Shown here piece by piece: positions 46,220 through 56,366 of a stretch of 64,000 nt of DNA (the first letter of the stretch is position 1; every line of letters begins with the position of its first letter). The notes beneath the pieces are model-generated. The model saw nothing but the letters and a program-made list of their open reading frames with translations. It made no database searches and was not told where the DNA came from. Source of the stretch: Erythrobacter sp. QSSC1-22B (GTDB taxonomy: Bacteria > Pseudomonadota > Alphaproteobacteria > Sphingomonadales > Sphingomonadaceae); assembly GCF_001678665.1 (NCBI RefSeq), contig NZ_LZRP01000001.1, positions 186,001 to 250,000 of the forward strand, written 5' to 3'. The position numbers and the translations under genes were made by a program.

Positions 46220-47176
46220 TCAGGCCGCCCGGGCGAGCTTCGTCTGGGCGGTCACCAGCCGGTCCATCAGCTTGAGATCCCTGGCATCAAGCTGGAGCGC
46301 GGCATCGGCCCATAATTCGGTGATCCGGGTCAGTTCATCGAGCCTGAGATCCCAGCAGACTTTCATCGCACGGCGCGAATTGACCATCCCGGCATGCTTG
46401 CGGGTGCTCTTGCGGATGAAGTCCTGCGTCGCCTGCAGCCCCTCGCCATCCTCGGCGATGGCATGGACCAGTCCCAGATCGTAGAGCTGCTCGGCGCTGT
46501 AGCTTGCGTTCGAGACGATCAGCCGGTCGGCCATGGCGCTGCCGAGTTTGCGGCTGAGCAGCGAATGCGCGCCCATTCCCGGGAACAGGCCGAACATCAT
46601 TTCGGGCAGGCCGAACGTCGCCCCGCGTTCCGCGACGATGTAGTCGAACGACAGCAGCGCCTCGAAGCCACCGCCCAGCGCATCGCCCTGCACCATCCCG
46701 ACGGTGACGATCGGCAGGTCGAGCGAATTCATGTTGCGATGGAGGATCTGGCAGCAGCGATGGCCGTAGTTCACCAGTCCTTCGCGGTTGCGTTCCTCGA
46801 TCAGCCGCCTGAACAGCTGCAGATCGCCGCCGAAGCAGAACACGCCCGGCGCGCGGCTGCCCAGCACCAGGAATTTGAGCGGCACCTTGTCGGGGCCGAA
46901 ACCCAGTTCGATCAACCGCTGCCAATTGGCGAAATCGGCCAGCATCGGCGGGGTGAAGCTGGGGCGGCCCTGCGGGCGCATATAGGTCCACAGCGTCTGG
47001 GCATCGCCGTCATACAGAATTTCGAGCTCGTCGAGGTGAAACAGCTCTTCCGGGATCGCCAAATGGAGACAGCTTTCAGCGAGCAGCTCAGACTTGTCCG
47101 ACAAGCGGATAGTCGCGTCGTCGCGGTCGTCCCAGTCCGTCGAGGAACGATGCGTTTCCGTGATCAGTCGTTCCAT
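46220..47176 (-). CDS. rpfF: RpfF-type crotonase, putative DSF-family signal synthase
   Basis: 318 residues, crotonase fold. The sequence closely follows Xanthomonas/Burkholderia RpfF: 'CFGGDLQLFRRLI', 'QGDALGGGFEALLSF', 'AERGATFGLPEMMFGLFPGMGA' and the C-terminal 'RITELWADAALQL ... MDRLVTAQ' block. The two glutamates required for acyl-ACP thioesterase/dehydratase activity are present as E172 and E192 with the 20-residue spacing of E141/E161. RpfF makes cis-2-unsaturated fatty acids (diffusible signal factor) from acyl-ACP. No rpfC/rpfG pair is in the window. It is adjacent to the XrtA operon, 186 bases away on the same strand. A generic enoyl-CoA hydratase is less likely given the C-terminal match. 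Confidence 0.8.
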   Translation of the reverse strand: MERLITETHRSSTDWDDRDDATIRLSDKSELLAESCLHLAIPEELFHLDELEILYDGDAQTLWTYMRPQGRPSFTPPMLADFANWQRLIELGFGPDKVPLKFLVLGSRAPGVFCFGGDLQLFRRLIEERNREGLVNYGHRCCQILHRNMNSLDLPIVTVGMVQGDALGGGFEALLSFDYIVAERGATFGLPEMMFGLFPGMGAHSLLSRKLGSAMADRLIVSNASYSAEQLYDLGLVHAIAEDGEGLQATQDFIRKSTRKHAGMVNSRRAMKVCWDLRLDELTRITELWADAALQLDARDLKLMDRLVTAQTKLARAA

Positions 47177-47337
47177 TTGCGGCCCCCGCGGCGAAGGTTT
47201 CGACTATTCCATTCCAATAAAATCAGACGGATAAGCTTTGTTAACCACGAATCTAAGCCAAGGAGGACTCACTTGGCAAATGAATTAACCGTCCTGAATC
47301 TGTAAGATATCGCCTTTTGGTGGGGCGCGGAGTCCGC

Positions 47338-47359
47338 AGTGATGCATTCTCGCATCACT
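47338..47359 (-). terminator. Hairpin just after the XrtA operon
   Basis: AGTGATGC, loop ATTCTC, GCATCACT: an 8-bp perfect stem lying three bases beyond the amidotransferase stop on the minus strand, so it would end the ten-gene XrtA transcript before the rpfF gene. No T-run follows. Confidence 0.5.
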
Positions 47360-47362
47360 CGC

Positions 47363-49261
<1,899 letters not shown>

Positions 49262-49273
49262 AGGCGGTGGCTC

Positions 49274-50290
49274 CTAGCCTGCCGGAAGGCCGAAAGCGAG
49301 CGTGGCCGCCAGCGCCGCCAGCGCAAGGATGACCAGCAACAGCGCGCGCGTCGGGGCCGAGTGCCGCTCCAGCACGGCGAGCAGCGCACTCCGGCGCAGC
49401 TCCTCAAGCGTCCAGCCGGCATCCTCGGGCTCGCGCTCGAACCAGCGCCACGCCACGCCGAGGATCAGCGCCACCACCAGCCCGAAGAAGATCCAGCCGT
49501 AAACGATGTGGTCGAACCCGCCGGCCGCCTCGGCGCCGACGAATTGCGCGATATAGATCGTCGCCCAGGCACGGATGCCATTGGCAAGGATGGGCACCAC
49601 CACGCAGGCGACCATGAAAGCTGCGCGGCGGCGCCAGCTGGTGAAACTGGTGAAGCAGGTCAGCACGCCCAGCGCGATCATCGCGATCAGGAAATGGACG
49701 CCCGCGCAGGCTTCGGCGACGATGAACAGCCCGGCGGGGGTGTGGATGTAGATCCCCTCGATCCGCGCGGGAACCCCGACCATATGGGTCAACGCGATCG
49801 CCATCTCGGCGGTGAGATACTGGAGCGGCGGGACGATCTCGTCGCCGAACGGCACGAGGAACACCGCAAAGCCCAGCGGCAGCGCGAGCAGCGCACCGAC
49901 CCGCGGGCCAAGCAGCGCGAGCGCGGCAGCGGGGAGCATCGCCACCGCACCGGCATGCGCCAGCAGATTGAGATCGGTGTATCGACCAACCAACCACAGG
50001 GCGAGCGCCGCCGCCAGAGCCGCCAGCCCCGGCCACCAGCCGCGCGGCACGACTTGCGCCGCATCCTCGCGCCGGATCCACACCAGCCAGGCGATGATCG
50101 CCGGAATCAGCAGGATGTGCGAATAACTGTCGATGTTCCACCAGATGTCCAGCATCTCGCCCCATTCGCGGGACGCCAGCGCGACCAGCGCGAGTGCGGC
50201 GAGCGAGAGCCGGACCAGTGCGGCACGCCATTCGGAGTGCCGGGTCGCCGCCATCGGCGGGTCTGCCAGCGCGGCTCTGTCAGGCGGCAT
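49274..50290 (-). CDS. xrtA: Exosortase A
   Basis: A 338-residue multi-pass inner-membrane cysteine protease/transpeptidase that cleaves PEP-CTERM sorting signals. The catalytic triad is complete: C195 in 'VAEACAGVHF', R240 in 'NGIRAWATIY' and H261 in 'FDHIVYGWIF'. About eight or nine helices are visible. The protein ends right after a final helix (LLLVILALAALAATLAFG), where many exosortase A proteins continue into an EpsI (DUF3485) domain; the next gene begins 12 bases later, so that domain is absent here. The ATG at 50290 overlaps the glycosyltransferase stop by 11 bases. Confidence 0.93.
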   Translation of the reverse strand: MPPDRAALADPPMAATRHSEWRAALVRLSLAALALVALASREWGEMLDIWWNIDSYSHILLIPAIIAWLVWIRREDAAQVVPRGWWPGLAALAAALALWLVGRYTDLNLLAHAGAVAMLPAAALALLGPRVGALLALPLGFAVFLVPFGDEIVPPLQYLTAEMAIALTHMVGVPARIEGIYIHTPAGLFIVAEACAGVHFLIAMIALGVLTCFTSFTSWRRRAAFMVACVVVPILANGIRAWATIYIAQFVGAEAAGGFDHIVYGWIFFGLVVALILGVAWRWFEREPEDAGWTLEELRRSALLAVLERHSAPTRALLLVILALAALAATLAFGLPAG

Positions 50291-51506
50291 GACGCGCCCC
50301 GCCCTGCCCGCGTCCGACGATCGCCGCCAGTTGCGCCTCGACCGCCTCCCACGACATTTGGGCCATGACGAGGCCGCGCGCGGCGCGGCCCATCTCTGCG
50401 GCGTGTTCGGGATCGGCTGCGAGCGCCCGGGCTGCGGCGACGAAAGCGGCATCGTCGCGGCAAATCGAAAAATGTTCGCCGTCGACGGCATCGATTCCGG
50501 TCGCCGCCTCGGGGCTGAGGAGTACGGGTCGCGCCATCGCCATCGCCTCGAGCACCTTGTTCTGCACACCGCGTGCCAGCATCAGCGGCGCGACCACCGC
50601 GCTGGCGGCGGCGAGGAAAGGCCGGACATCGGGCACTTCGCCCCATACGGTGACGCCGGGCTCATCGCCCAGCCGGGTCACATCTCCAGTCGGCGCCCGC
50701 CCAACGATATGGAACTGTGCCTCCATAGTCTCGCGCAAGCGCGGCAGGATCACGCGAGCGAACCGCTTCACCGCCGCGATATTGGGCGAATAGTCCATCT
50801 GCCCAGTGAACACGAAATGCGCTCCGGGCATCCCCGCCAGCCCAGCGTGGGGCGCGGTGGCCGCCGGATCGAAAAAATCACCGTCGATGCCATTGCCCAA
50901 CGCGCGCACATCATAGGCGTTGCCGACGGGCAAACGGCTCTGGAACAGCGCCAGCTCATTGTTGGAGATCAGCAGCGTGCAATCCGCCCGGCGCGCTATC
51001 CGCGCTTCCTCGCGCGCCAGCAGCCGTGCCTCGCGCGCCATCAGCCAGGATCTGGGGAAACCCGCCTCGCGCGCATAGCCCGCGAATTTGGCGCTATCGA
51101 CATCGCACAGATCGACCACCACGCGCCCCGCAAAGCCATCGGGAATATACTGCCCCATCTGGCCCGAGAAAATCACGATCGTGTCGATGTCGTGCTGCGC
51201 CAGCGTCTGCGCGACCCAGCGCGACAGGCGCGCATCGGCAAAGGCCGGGAGGCTGACCGGCTTGCCGCTCGCGAGCGCGCGCAGCCCCGCTTTTGGCAGT
51301 GATGTGTCGCGATCGATCAACAGGTGGCTGGCGGCCAAGTCGCGCAGCGCGGCATCCTGCGCGCGATCCTGGTCAGTCTCGGCAAAGGTGCCGACATGGA
51401 CCGGCGCGAGCTTTGCCAGCCCCTTGAGCAGGTGATGCGAGCGGATCTTGTCGCCCCGGTCGGGCGGGAACGGCACACGGTGGCACAGGAACAAGATCTC
51501 GCTCAT
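50280..51506 (-). CDS. PEP-CTERM/XrtA-system glycosyltransferase (TIGR03087 type)
   Basis: A 408-residue GT4-like (GT-B) glycosyltransferase. The N-terminus 'ILFLCHRVPFPPDRGDKIRS' is the hallmark of the exosortase-associated TIGR03087 group. The C-terminal donor domain contains 'FTGQMDYSPN' and the 'GVQNKVLEAMAMARPVLLS' E-x7-E-like region. It probably adds a sugar to the lipid-linked exopolysaccharide repeat on the cytoplasmic face. ATG at 51506 overlaps the FemAB gene stop as TGATG. Confidence 0.92.
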   Translation of the reverse strand: MSEILFLCHRVPFPPDRGDKIRSHHLLKGLAKLAPVHVGTFAETDQDRAQDAALRDLAASHLLIDRDTSLPKAGLRALASGKPVSLPAFADARLSRWVAQTLAQHDIDTIVIFSGQMGQYIPDGFAGRVVVDLCDVDSAKFAGYAREAGFPRSWLMAREARLLAREEARIARRADCTLLISNNELALFQSRLPVGNAYDVRALGNGIDGDFFDPAATAPHAGLAGMPGAHFVFTGQMDYSPNIAAVKRFARVILPRLRETMEAQFHIVGRAPTGDVTRLGDEPGVTVWGEVPDVRPFLAAASAVVAPLMLARGVQNKVLEAMAMARPVLLSPEAATGIDAVDGEHFSICRDDAAFVAAARALAADPEHAAEMGRAARGLVMAQMSWEAVEAQLAAIVGRGQGGARHAA

Positions 51507-52579
51507 CAGCCCAGCCCGCGGGCGATGAAGGGTCCGATGGTGTTGGCGAGCGGGAGCGGCAGGCGCTTCCACAGCTCGATCCCGCGCGAATAACCATCAT
51601 CGGTGGGATCGATGTTGCGCGGCGTTACGCCGGGCGCGCTCCAGCTCGAATAGGTCAGCGGTTCGGGCTCGAAGCCCCAGTTCTTCTTGAAGAAATAGGG
51701 ACCGCTTTCGGTCTTGGAACGGCCGAAATCGAACCGCGTGCAACCCCGGCCACGCGCATGGCGCATCAATTCGTAATACATGATTTCATTGCCGCGCAGA
51801 TGCCGCGCGACGAAGCGTCCGCCACCCCAATAGGGCATCACCGCGCCGCGATGGTAGAGCGACAGCACGCTCGCGACCGGCTCGCCCTCGTGCCGCACGG
51901 TCAGGATGTCGGCATCCTCGCCAAACCCGTCGAGCACCGCGTCGAACAGCGCGCGCGGAAACACCGGCGTGCCGAGATTGCGGACGCTTTCGGAATAGAC
52001 AGCATAATGCGCCGCGCGATCGGCGGGACCCGAGCCAACGGCGATCTCGAGCTCATTGCGCAACCCCTTGCGGACCTCGGCGCGGGCTTTTCGCGGGATG
52101 GCGAGCAGTTCGGCTTCGTCGTCTGCCGCCAGATCGCGGGCGAAATTGCAATGCGCGGTGGAGATGCTCGTCCAGTCAGCGGGAGCCACCCCGCCGCGCA
52201 AATCGATCGTCCCGACCGAACGGCGCAGCGCCAACTCCTCCGCCGCGCGACACAGCGCCTCGCCGTCACCATCGGCAATCGTCAGCGGACCACCGCCGAC
52301 ACCAAACCCGCTCGATACCAGCGCGCGCCCGAAGAAGGGGGAATGGACATCGCTGAGCGGAAGCCAGCCGGTCAGCTTTCCAGCACGCTCGGCGACAAGC
52401 CCCAGCGCGCGCTGCCCGGTGCCGCGCTCGATCGCGGCCAGCCATGTCGGCCGGTGAAACACCGAACCATCCTGCTCGGCGACAAAGCTCTCGATCCGCG
52501 CGACCTCGGAAGGATCGCGCAGATCGGCGAAGGTCACGCCTTTGTGGGTGCGGGTACCGTGCTGAAGTGGCGCATTCAC
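51506..52579 (-). CDS. FemAB-family XrtA/PEP-CTERM-associated protein
   Basis: 357 residues with two GNAT-like halves, as in FemAB aminoacyltransferases. Recognisable stretches are 'RKEVRKGLRNE'-like basic patch (residues about 160-175) and 'YYELMRHARGRGCTRFDFGRSK' in the second half. Classical FemAB proteins transfer amino acids from aminoacyl-tRNA to peptidoglycan; in exosortase loci the acceptor and donor are unknown. The GTG start at 52579 overlaps the deacetylase stop as GTGA. Confidence 0.9.
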   Translation of the reverse strand: MNAPLQHGTRTHKGVTFADLRDPSEVARIESFVAEQDGSVFHRPTWLAAIERGTGQRALGLVAERAGKLTGWLPLSDVHSPFFGRALVSSGFGVGGGPLTIADGDGEALCRAAEELALRRSVGTIDLRGGVAPADWTSISTAHCNFARDLAADDEAELLAIPRKARAEVRKGLRNELEIAVGSGPADRAAHYAVYSESVRNLGTPVFPRALFDAVLDGFGEDADILTVRHEGEPVASVLSLYHRGAVMPYWGGGRFVARHLRGNEIMYYELMRHARGRGCTRFDFGRSKTESGPYFFKKNWGFEPEPLTYSSWSAPGVTPRNIDPTDDGYSRGIELWKRLPLPLANTIGPFIARGLG

Positions 52580-53463
52580 GGTGCGAATTCTACGCAGCGC
52601 TGCGCCTCGATGCGAGCGATCTCATCCATCCGCCCCCAGTGGAAATCCCCCGCCAGCCGGCGCAGCTTGTCGGCCATACCCGAAAGGTTGGTGTAGTGGC
52701 GCAACTTCGAGCGCAGCGGCGCGTCTGTTACGCGCGGCTGGCCGGGATCGACCTCCCAGGGGTGGAAATAGAACACCGCCGGGCGGCGGTCGTCACGGTT
52801 CACCCGCGCGATCGCCCAGCGCGAAAACTCATACGGCAGCACGCGGAAGAATCCGCCGCCGCCCGCCGCTAGTCTGCGTTCGCCGATCTGCGCGGTGGTC
52901 ACCGGGATTTCGACCAGCGCGCTGTCCGCGACCGGACGGAAGGCGAAGCGCGGCGCCTCGCGCCAGCCGTAATGGTCGTGACGGATCGGCGCGACGCTGG
53001 AGGAATAGGCGTAGCCGTGTTCGGCGAGCACCTCATGCGCCCAGGGGGTGCGCTGGTCGATCGAGAAGCTGGGTGCGCGATAGCCGGTGATGTTCGCCCC
53101 GCCCGCATCCTCGAGGATGGCGCGCGATTTCGTCAGATCGGCGGCAAATTGCTTGGGATCGAAGGTGAAGACCCGCGTGTGGTCATAGCCATGGCTCGCC
53201 AGTTCGTGCCCCCGCTCGACGATGGCGCGGATCGCCGCCGGGTCGCGTTCGGCCACCCATCCCAGCGTGAAGAACGTCGCCTTGACCCCGACCTCGTCGA
53301 ACAGGTCGAGCACGCGGCGGACATTGTCGCCCACGCGTAGCGCCATTCCATCCCAGTCGGAGCGCGCGATCGTGTTTTCGAAAGCGCCGACCTGGAACCA
53401 GTCCTCCACATCGACCGAGAGGCCATTGAGGATACCTGCCGCTGTGATCGCGCGCTCTTCCAA
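52576..53463 (-). CDS. XrtA-system polysaccharide deacetylase (DUF3473)
   Basis: A 295-residue carbohydrate esterase 4 (NodB) protein with the DUF3473 C-terminal region. The metal site is visible as 'DVEDWFQVGAFE' (Asp-Asp) near residue 18 and 'SHGYDHTRVFTF' (His-x3-4-His); 'YRAPSFSI' is the conserved Arg motif. It would remove N- or O-acetyl groups from the growing exopolysaccharide. No signal peptide is seen, so it may act in the cytoplasm or be retained. The start is TTG at 53463; no ATG fits. Confidence 0.9.
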   Translation of the reverse strand: MEERAITAAGILNGLSVDVEDWFQVGAFENTIARSDWDGMALRVGDNVRRVLDLFDEVGVKATFFTLGWVAERDPAAIRAIVERGHELASHGYDHTRVFTFDPKQFAADLTKSRAILEDAGGANITGYRAPSFSIDQRTPWAHEVLAEHGYAYSSSVAPIRHDHYGWREAPRFAFRPVADSALVEIPVTTAQIGERRLAAGGGGFFRVLPYEFSRWAIARVNRDDRRPAVFYFHPWEVDPGQPRVTDAPLRSKLRHYTNLSGMADKLRRLAGDFHWGRMDEIARIEAQRCVEFAP

Positions 53464-53483
53464 ATGCTTGCCTCTCTCGCCGG

Positions 53484-54677
53484 TCAGGCCGCTTCGCGCC
53501 GTCCACCGGCTTCGAGGAATTCGATCAATTGCGCAAGAACGTGGCGCAGCGATTGCTCCTGCTCGTCCAGTCGCGCTTCGATCCGCGCAAGCCGCTCGTC
53601 CAAGGCCTCGGAGCCCTGCCCGGTTTCGCCCGCAAAGCTGGCGCGGGTCTCGCCGATTTCGCGGCGCAACTGGTCGAGCTCGCGGTCGCGATCGGCGAAG
53701 GCGCGTTCGATCGCAACGATCTGCGCTTCGGCGAGGCCTTCGCTCTGGGGCTGCTCGGGAGCCTTGCGATCGGCCTCGGCGCGCCGCGCCTGAGCGATCG
53801 CCTGCGACGCGGGAAGTTGCGGATCGGGAGCGATATTGTCGGCGGTGATCTCTTCCCCGGCGGCGCTGTCGCCCTCCATCTCCTCGATCACCGAATCGAG
53901 CATGTCGGGCTCGATTACCGCCTGTTCCTCGACCGCGCCGAGCAGCAGCAGCCGGGTCATCACCTGGTTGATCTTGCGCGGGATCCCGCCCGTGGCACGG
54001 TGCAACTTGGTGAAGATGCCGTGGTCGAGCTCGGGATTGCCATCCCAGCCGACATGTCCGAGCCGGTGGCGGACATAGGGTTCGATCTCGCCGGGCTGCA
54101 TCGGTTCCAGATGATGCGCCGCAATTACTCGCTGGCGCAATTGCTCGAGCTCGGGCGAGCCCGCGAGCAAACGCTTGAATTCGGGCTGGCCGAGCAGCAG
54201 CGTCTGCAGCAGCGGATGTGCGCCGAGCTGGAAGTTCGACAGCATCCTGAGCTCTTCGAGCGCGCCGATCGAAAGGTTTTGCGATTCATCGACGATCAGC
54301 AGGCAGCGTTTGCCGTTGCGCGCTTCCTCGTGGAGGAAATGCTCGATCGCGGCGAGCGCGGCGGCCTTGTCGCGGCCCTCGACATCGAGACCAAAGCTGC
54401 GCGCGGCGACATGGATCATCTCCTCGCCGTCGAGCGCGCTGGTGACGACCTCGCCCACGCTCATCCGGTCGGCGTCGAGCTTCTCCTTGAGATGCGCGAC
54501 CAGCGTCGACTTGCCCGAGCCGACTTCGCCGGTGATGACGATGAAGCCCTCGCCCTGGTTCAGTCCGTAGCCGAGATAGGACAGCGCCTTCTTGTGGGTG
54601 ATGCTCTCGAAGAAAAACGCCGGGTCGGGCGTGAGCTGGAAGGGACGCTCCGAAAAGCCGTAATATTGTTCATACAT
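53484..54677 (-). CDS. XrtA/PEP-CTERM-associated ExeA-like ATPase
   Basis: A 397-residue AAA+ ATPase similar to ExeA/GspA of type II secretion, a family member specific to exosortase loci. Walker A is 'GEVGSGKST' near residue 50 and Walker B 'CLLIVDESQNL'. After the ATPase core (to about residue 270) comes an acidic linker and a Glu/Arg-rich coiled coil (about 300-385) instead of the peptidoglycan-binding domain of ExeA. It probably energises assembly or positioning of the export machinery. ATG start; 15 bases downstream of the barrel gene. Confidence 0.92.
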   Translation of the reverse strand: MYEQYYGFSERPFQLTPDPAFFFESITHKKALSYLGYGLNQGEGFIVITGEVGSGKSTLVAHLKEKLDADRMSVGEVVTSALDGEEMIHVAARSFGLDVEGRDKAAALAAIEHFLHEEARNGKRCLLIVDESQNLSIGALEELRMLSNFQLGAHPLLQTLLLGQPEFKRLLAGSPELEQLRQRVIAAHHLEPMQPGEIEPYVRHRLGHVGWDGNPELDHGIFTKLHRATGGIPRKINQVMTRLLLLGAVEEQAVIEPDMLDSVIEEMEGDSAAGEEITADNIAPDPQLPASQAIAQARRAEADRKAPEQPQSEGLAEAQIVAIERAFADRDRELDQLRREIGETRASFAGETGQGSEALDERLARIEARLDEQEQSLRHVLAQLIEFLEAGGRREAA

Positions 54678-54692
54678 GGTCGGGTCTTCCTA

Positions 54693-56366
54693 TCAGAAGC
54701 CGTAGCGCAGGCCCACCAGGGCCGATGCGCTCTTGAGATCCTCGGCAGACACTTCGCTGTCGAGATAGTTCACCGCCACCGCGACCCGACCCGTGAGATT
54801 GCGGGTAAAGTTGCGATTGTAGGCGGCGGAGCTGCCGAGCGCGAGCGCATTGCCCACGCCCTCGAAGCCGCTGTCGATATAGCTGGCATAGCTGGTAACG
54901 GTGTAGCCCGCGTCGCGCCCCAGCGGACCGCTGACGGTGCCGGCGATGTACAGGCTTTCGTCGGACAGGCCGTCCGAGGCCTCGAGCACGGTGCCCGGCG
55001 CGCCCAGATAGGTGCGGCGGTCGTAGCCCGCGGAGATCCCGGCGGTGGTGCGGCCGACCTGGCGCGAATAATAGGCCGAGACCCCGCGCGAACGGAATAC
55101 CGAGGAGCGCACCGAGCCGAGCAGCCCGTCGAGGCAGCTCGCGCCGCTGACCGAATTGATGCAGCCCACGATCGCGCCGCTGATCGGATCGCGGACGACC
55201 TCGAAATCGGTCGGCAGCGCGGCGAGCGTGTTGTTGAGCCGTCCACCGAACCCGGTGATCGTGTCGTAGACGTTGACCCCGACATTGGTGGTGCGGCTGG
55301 CCTGCCAGGTGAAATTGCCGTAATAGGTGTCGCTGTCGTAGCGACGGCCATAGGTCGCCGAGAGCGAGGTGCGCTGGCTCGGGCGCCACAGCACGCCGAC
55401 ATCCCAGATCAGCCCGTCGGCCTCGAAGGCGATCCGGCGCGGACCGCTCTCGTCGGTGACCAGCCGGCCGTCGGACCCGACGATGGGAATGCCAGCGGCA
55501 TCGCGCAGCGCATCGCGGCTCGACACTTCGACGTTTTCGTAGCCCACGCCCGCCACCACCGCGAGCGTCGGCGTGACCGGCACGGTGACATCGCCGCGCA
55601 GGTAGGAATCGACCACCCGCTGGTCGAGATTGTTGATATCTTCGCGGAAATAGCCGCCCCCCACCCCGAGCCCGACGGGGAGGTATTCGCCCGGCTGGGT
55701 GCCGGCGCGAAGCTGCGCGCTGTGCGAGACGCTCTCGTCGAACACATCGGTCGGCGTACCGCCCGTGGTGACGAATTCCGGTGCATCGACGCGGGTGTAG
55801 CCCAGGCGATAGTTGCCGGTCACATCGACGCGGTCGATCTCGGTAGAAAGGTTGGGTCCGACATAGGCCGAATAGGTCTGCGTCGAATTGGCGAGATTGT
55901 TCTGCCCGGCAAAGACGTTCGAGCCGCCGCTGGTGACGGTGGTGCGGCTGGCGAGCGCGCCCGCCTCGAGCGTCAGGGTTTGCGGCACAATGGTGGTGTA
56001 GCCACGCGCGATCCCGCTGATCGTGTCGCTGTCGTTGGAATCGCCATAGCCGAAATTGTGCTCGTAGCGCAGCGAGACCGAGGCACCGTTGTTGCGCCCG
56101 ATGTAGGAGGCATCGACCCCGGCGGCGACCTGGGTGTAGGTCAGCACGTCGTCGAAGGGCGAGAGCTGCGCGGTCAGGATCTGCGAGGCTTCGATATAGG
56201 GCTCGACCGAAAGCCGTCGTCCGCCCGAGCCGACCCGGTCGCCGGATTCTTCCGCCGATCCGGTCTCGGCCTGCGCGTCGCGGCCCTGATAGCTTTGCGC
56301 CATCAGCGGCAGCGGCGCGATCAGGGCGCAACCCGCGGTCAGGCCAACGAGGAAGCGGGTTTTCAT
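54693..56366 (-). CDS. PEP-CTERM-system outer-membrane beta-barrel (TIGR03016 type)
   Basis: 557 residues with a cleavable signal peptide (hydrophobic stretch ending 'PLMAQS' near residue 25). The rest is long beta-barrel sequence with alternating aromatic/small residues and a C-terminal Phe ('GLRYGF'), the signature of outer-membrane insertion. The family occurs only in exosortase A loci and is thought to serve in polysaccharide export or as an outer-membrane scaffold. Two cysteines (about residues 340-350) could form a surface disulfide. The ATG overlaps the kinase stop as ATGA. Confidence 0.9.
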   Translation of the reverse strand: MKTRFLVGLTAGCALIAPLPLMAQSYQGRDAQAETGSAEESGDRVGSGGRRLSVEPYIEASQILTAQLSPFDDVLTYTQVAAGVDASYIGRNNGASVSLRYEHNFGYGDSNDSDTISGIARGYTTIVPQTLTLEAGALASRTTVTSGGSNVFAGQNNLANSTQTYSAYVGPNLSTEIDRVDVTGNYRLGYTRVDAPEFVTTGGTPTDVFDESVSHSAQLRAGTQPGEYLPVGLGVGGGYFREDINNLDQRVVDSYLRGDVTVPVTPTLAVVAGVGYENVEVSSRDALRDAAGIPIVGSDGRLVTDESGPRRIAFEADGLIWDVGVLWRPSQRTSLSATYGRRYDSDTYYGNFTWQASRTTNVGVNVYDTITGFGGRLNNTLAALPTDFEVVRDPISGAIVGCINSVSGASCLDGLLGSVRSSVFRSRGVSAYYSRQVGRTTAGISAGYDRRTYLGAPGTVLEASDGLSDESLYIAGTVSGPLGRDAGYTVTSYASYIDSGFEGVGNALALGSSAAYNRNFTRNLTGRVAVAVNYLDSEVSAEDLKSASALVGLRYGF

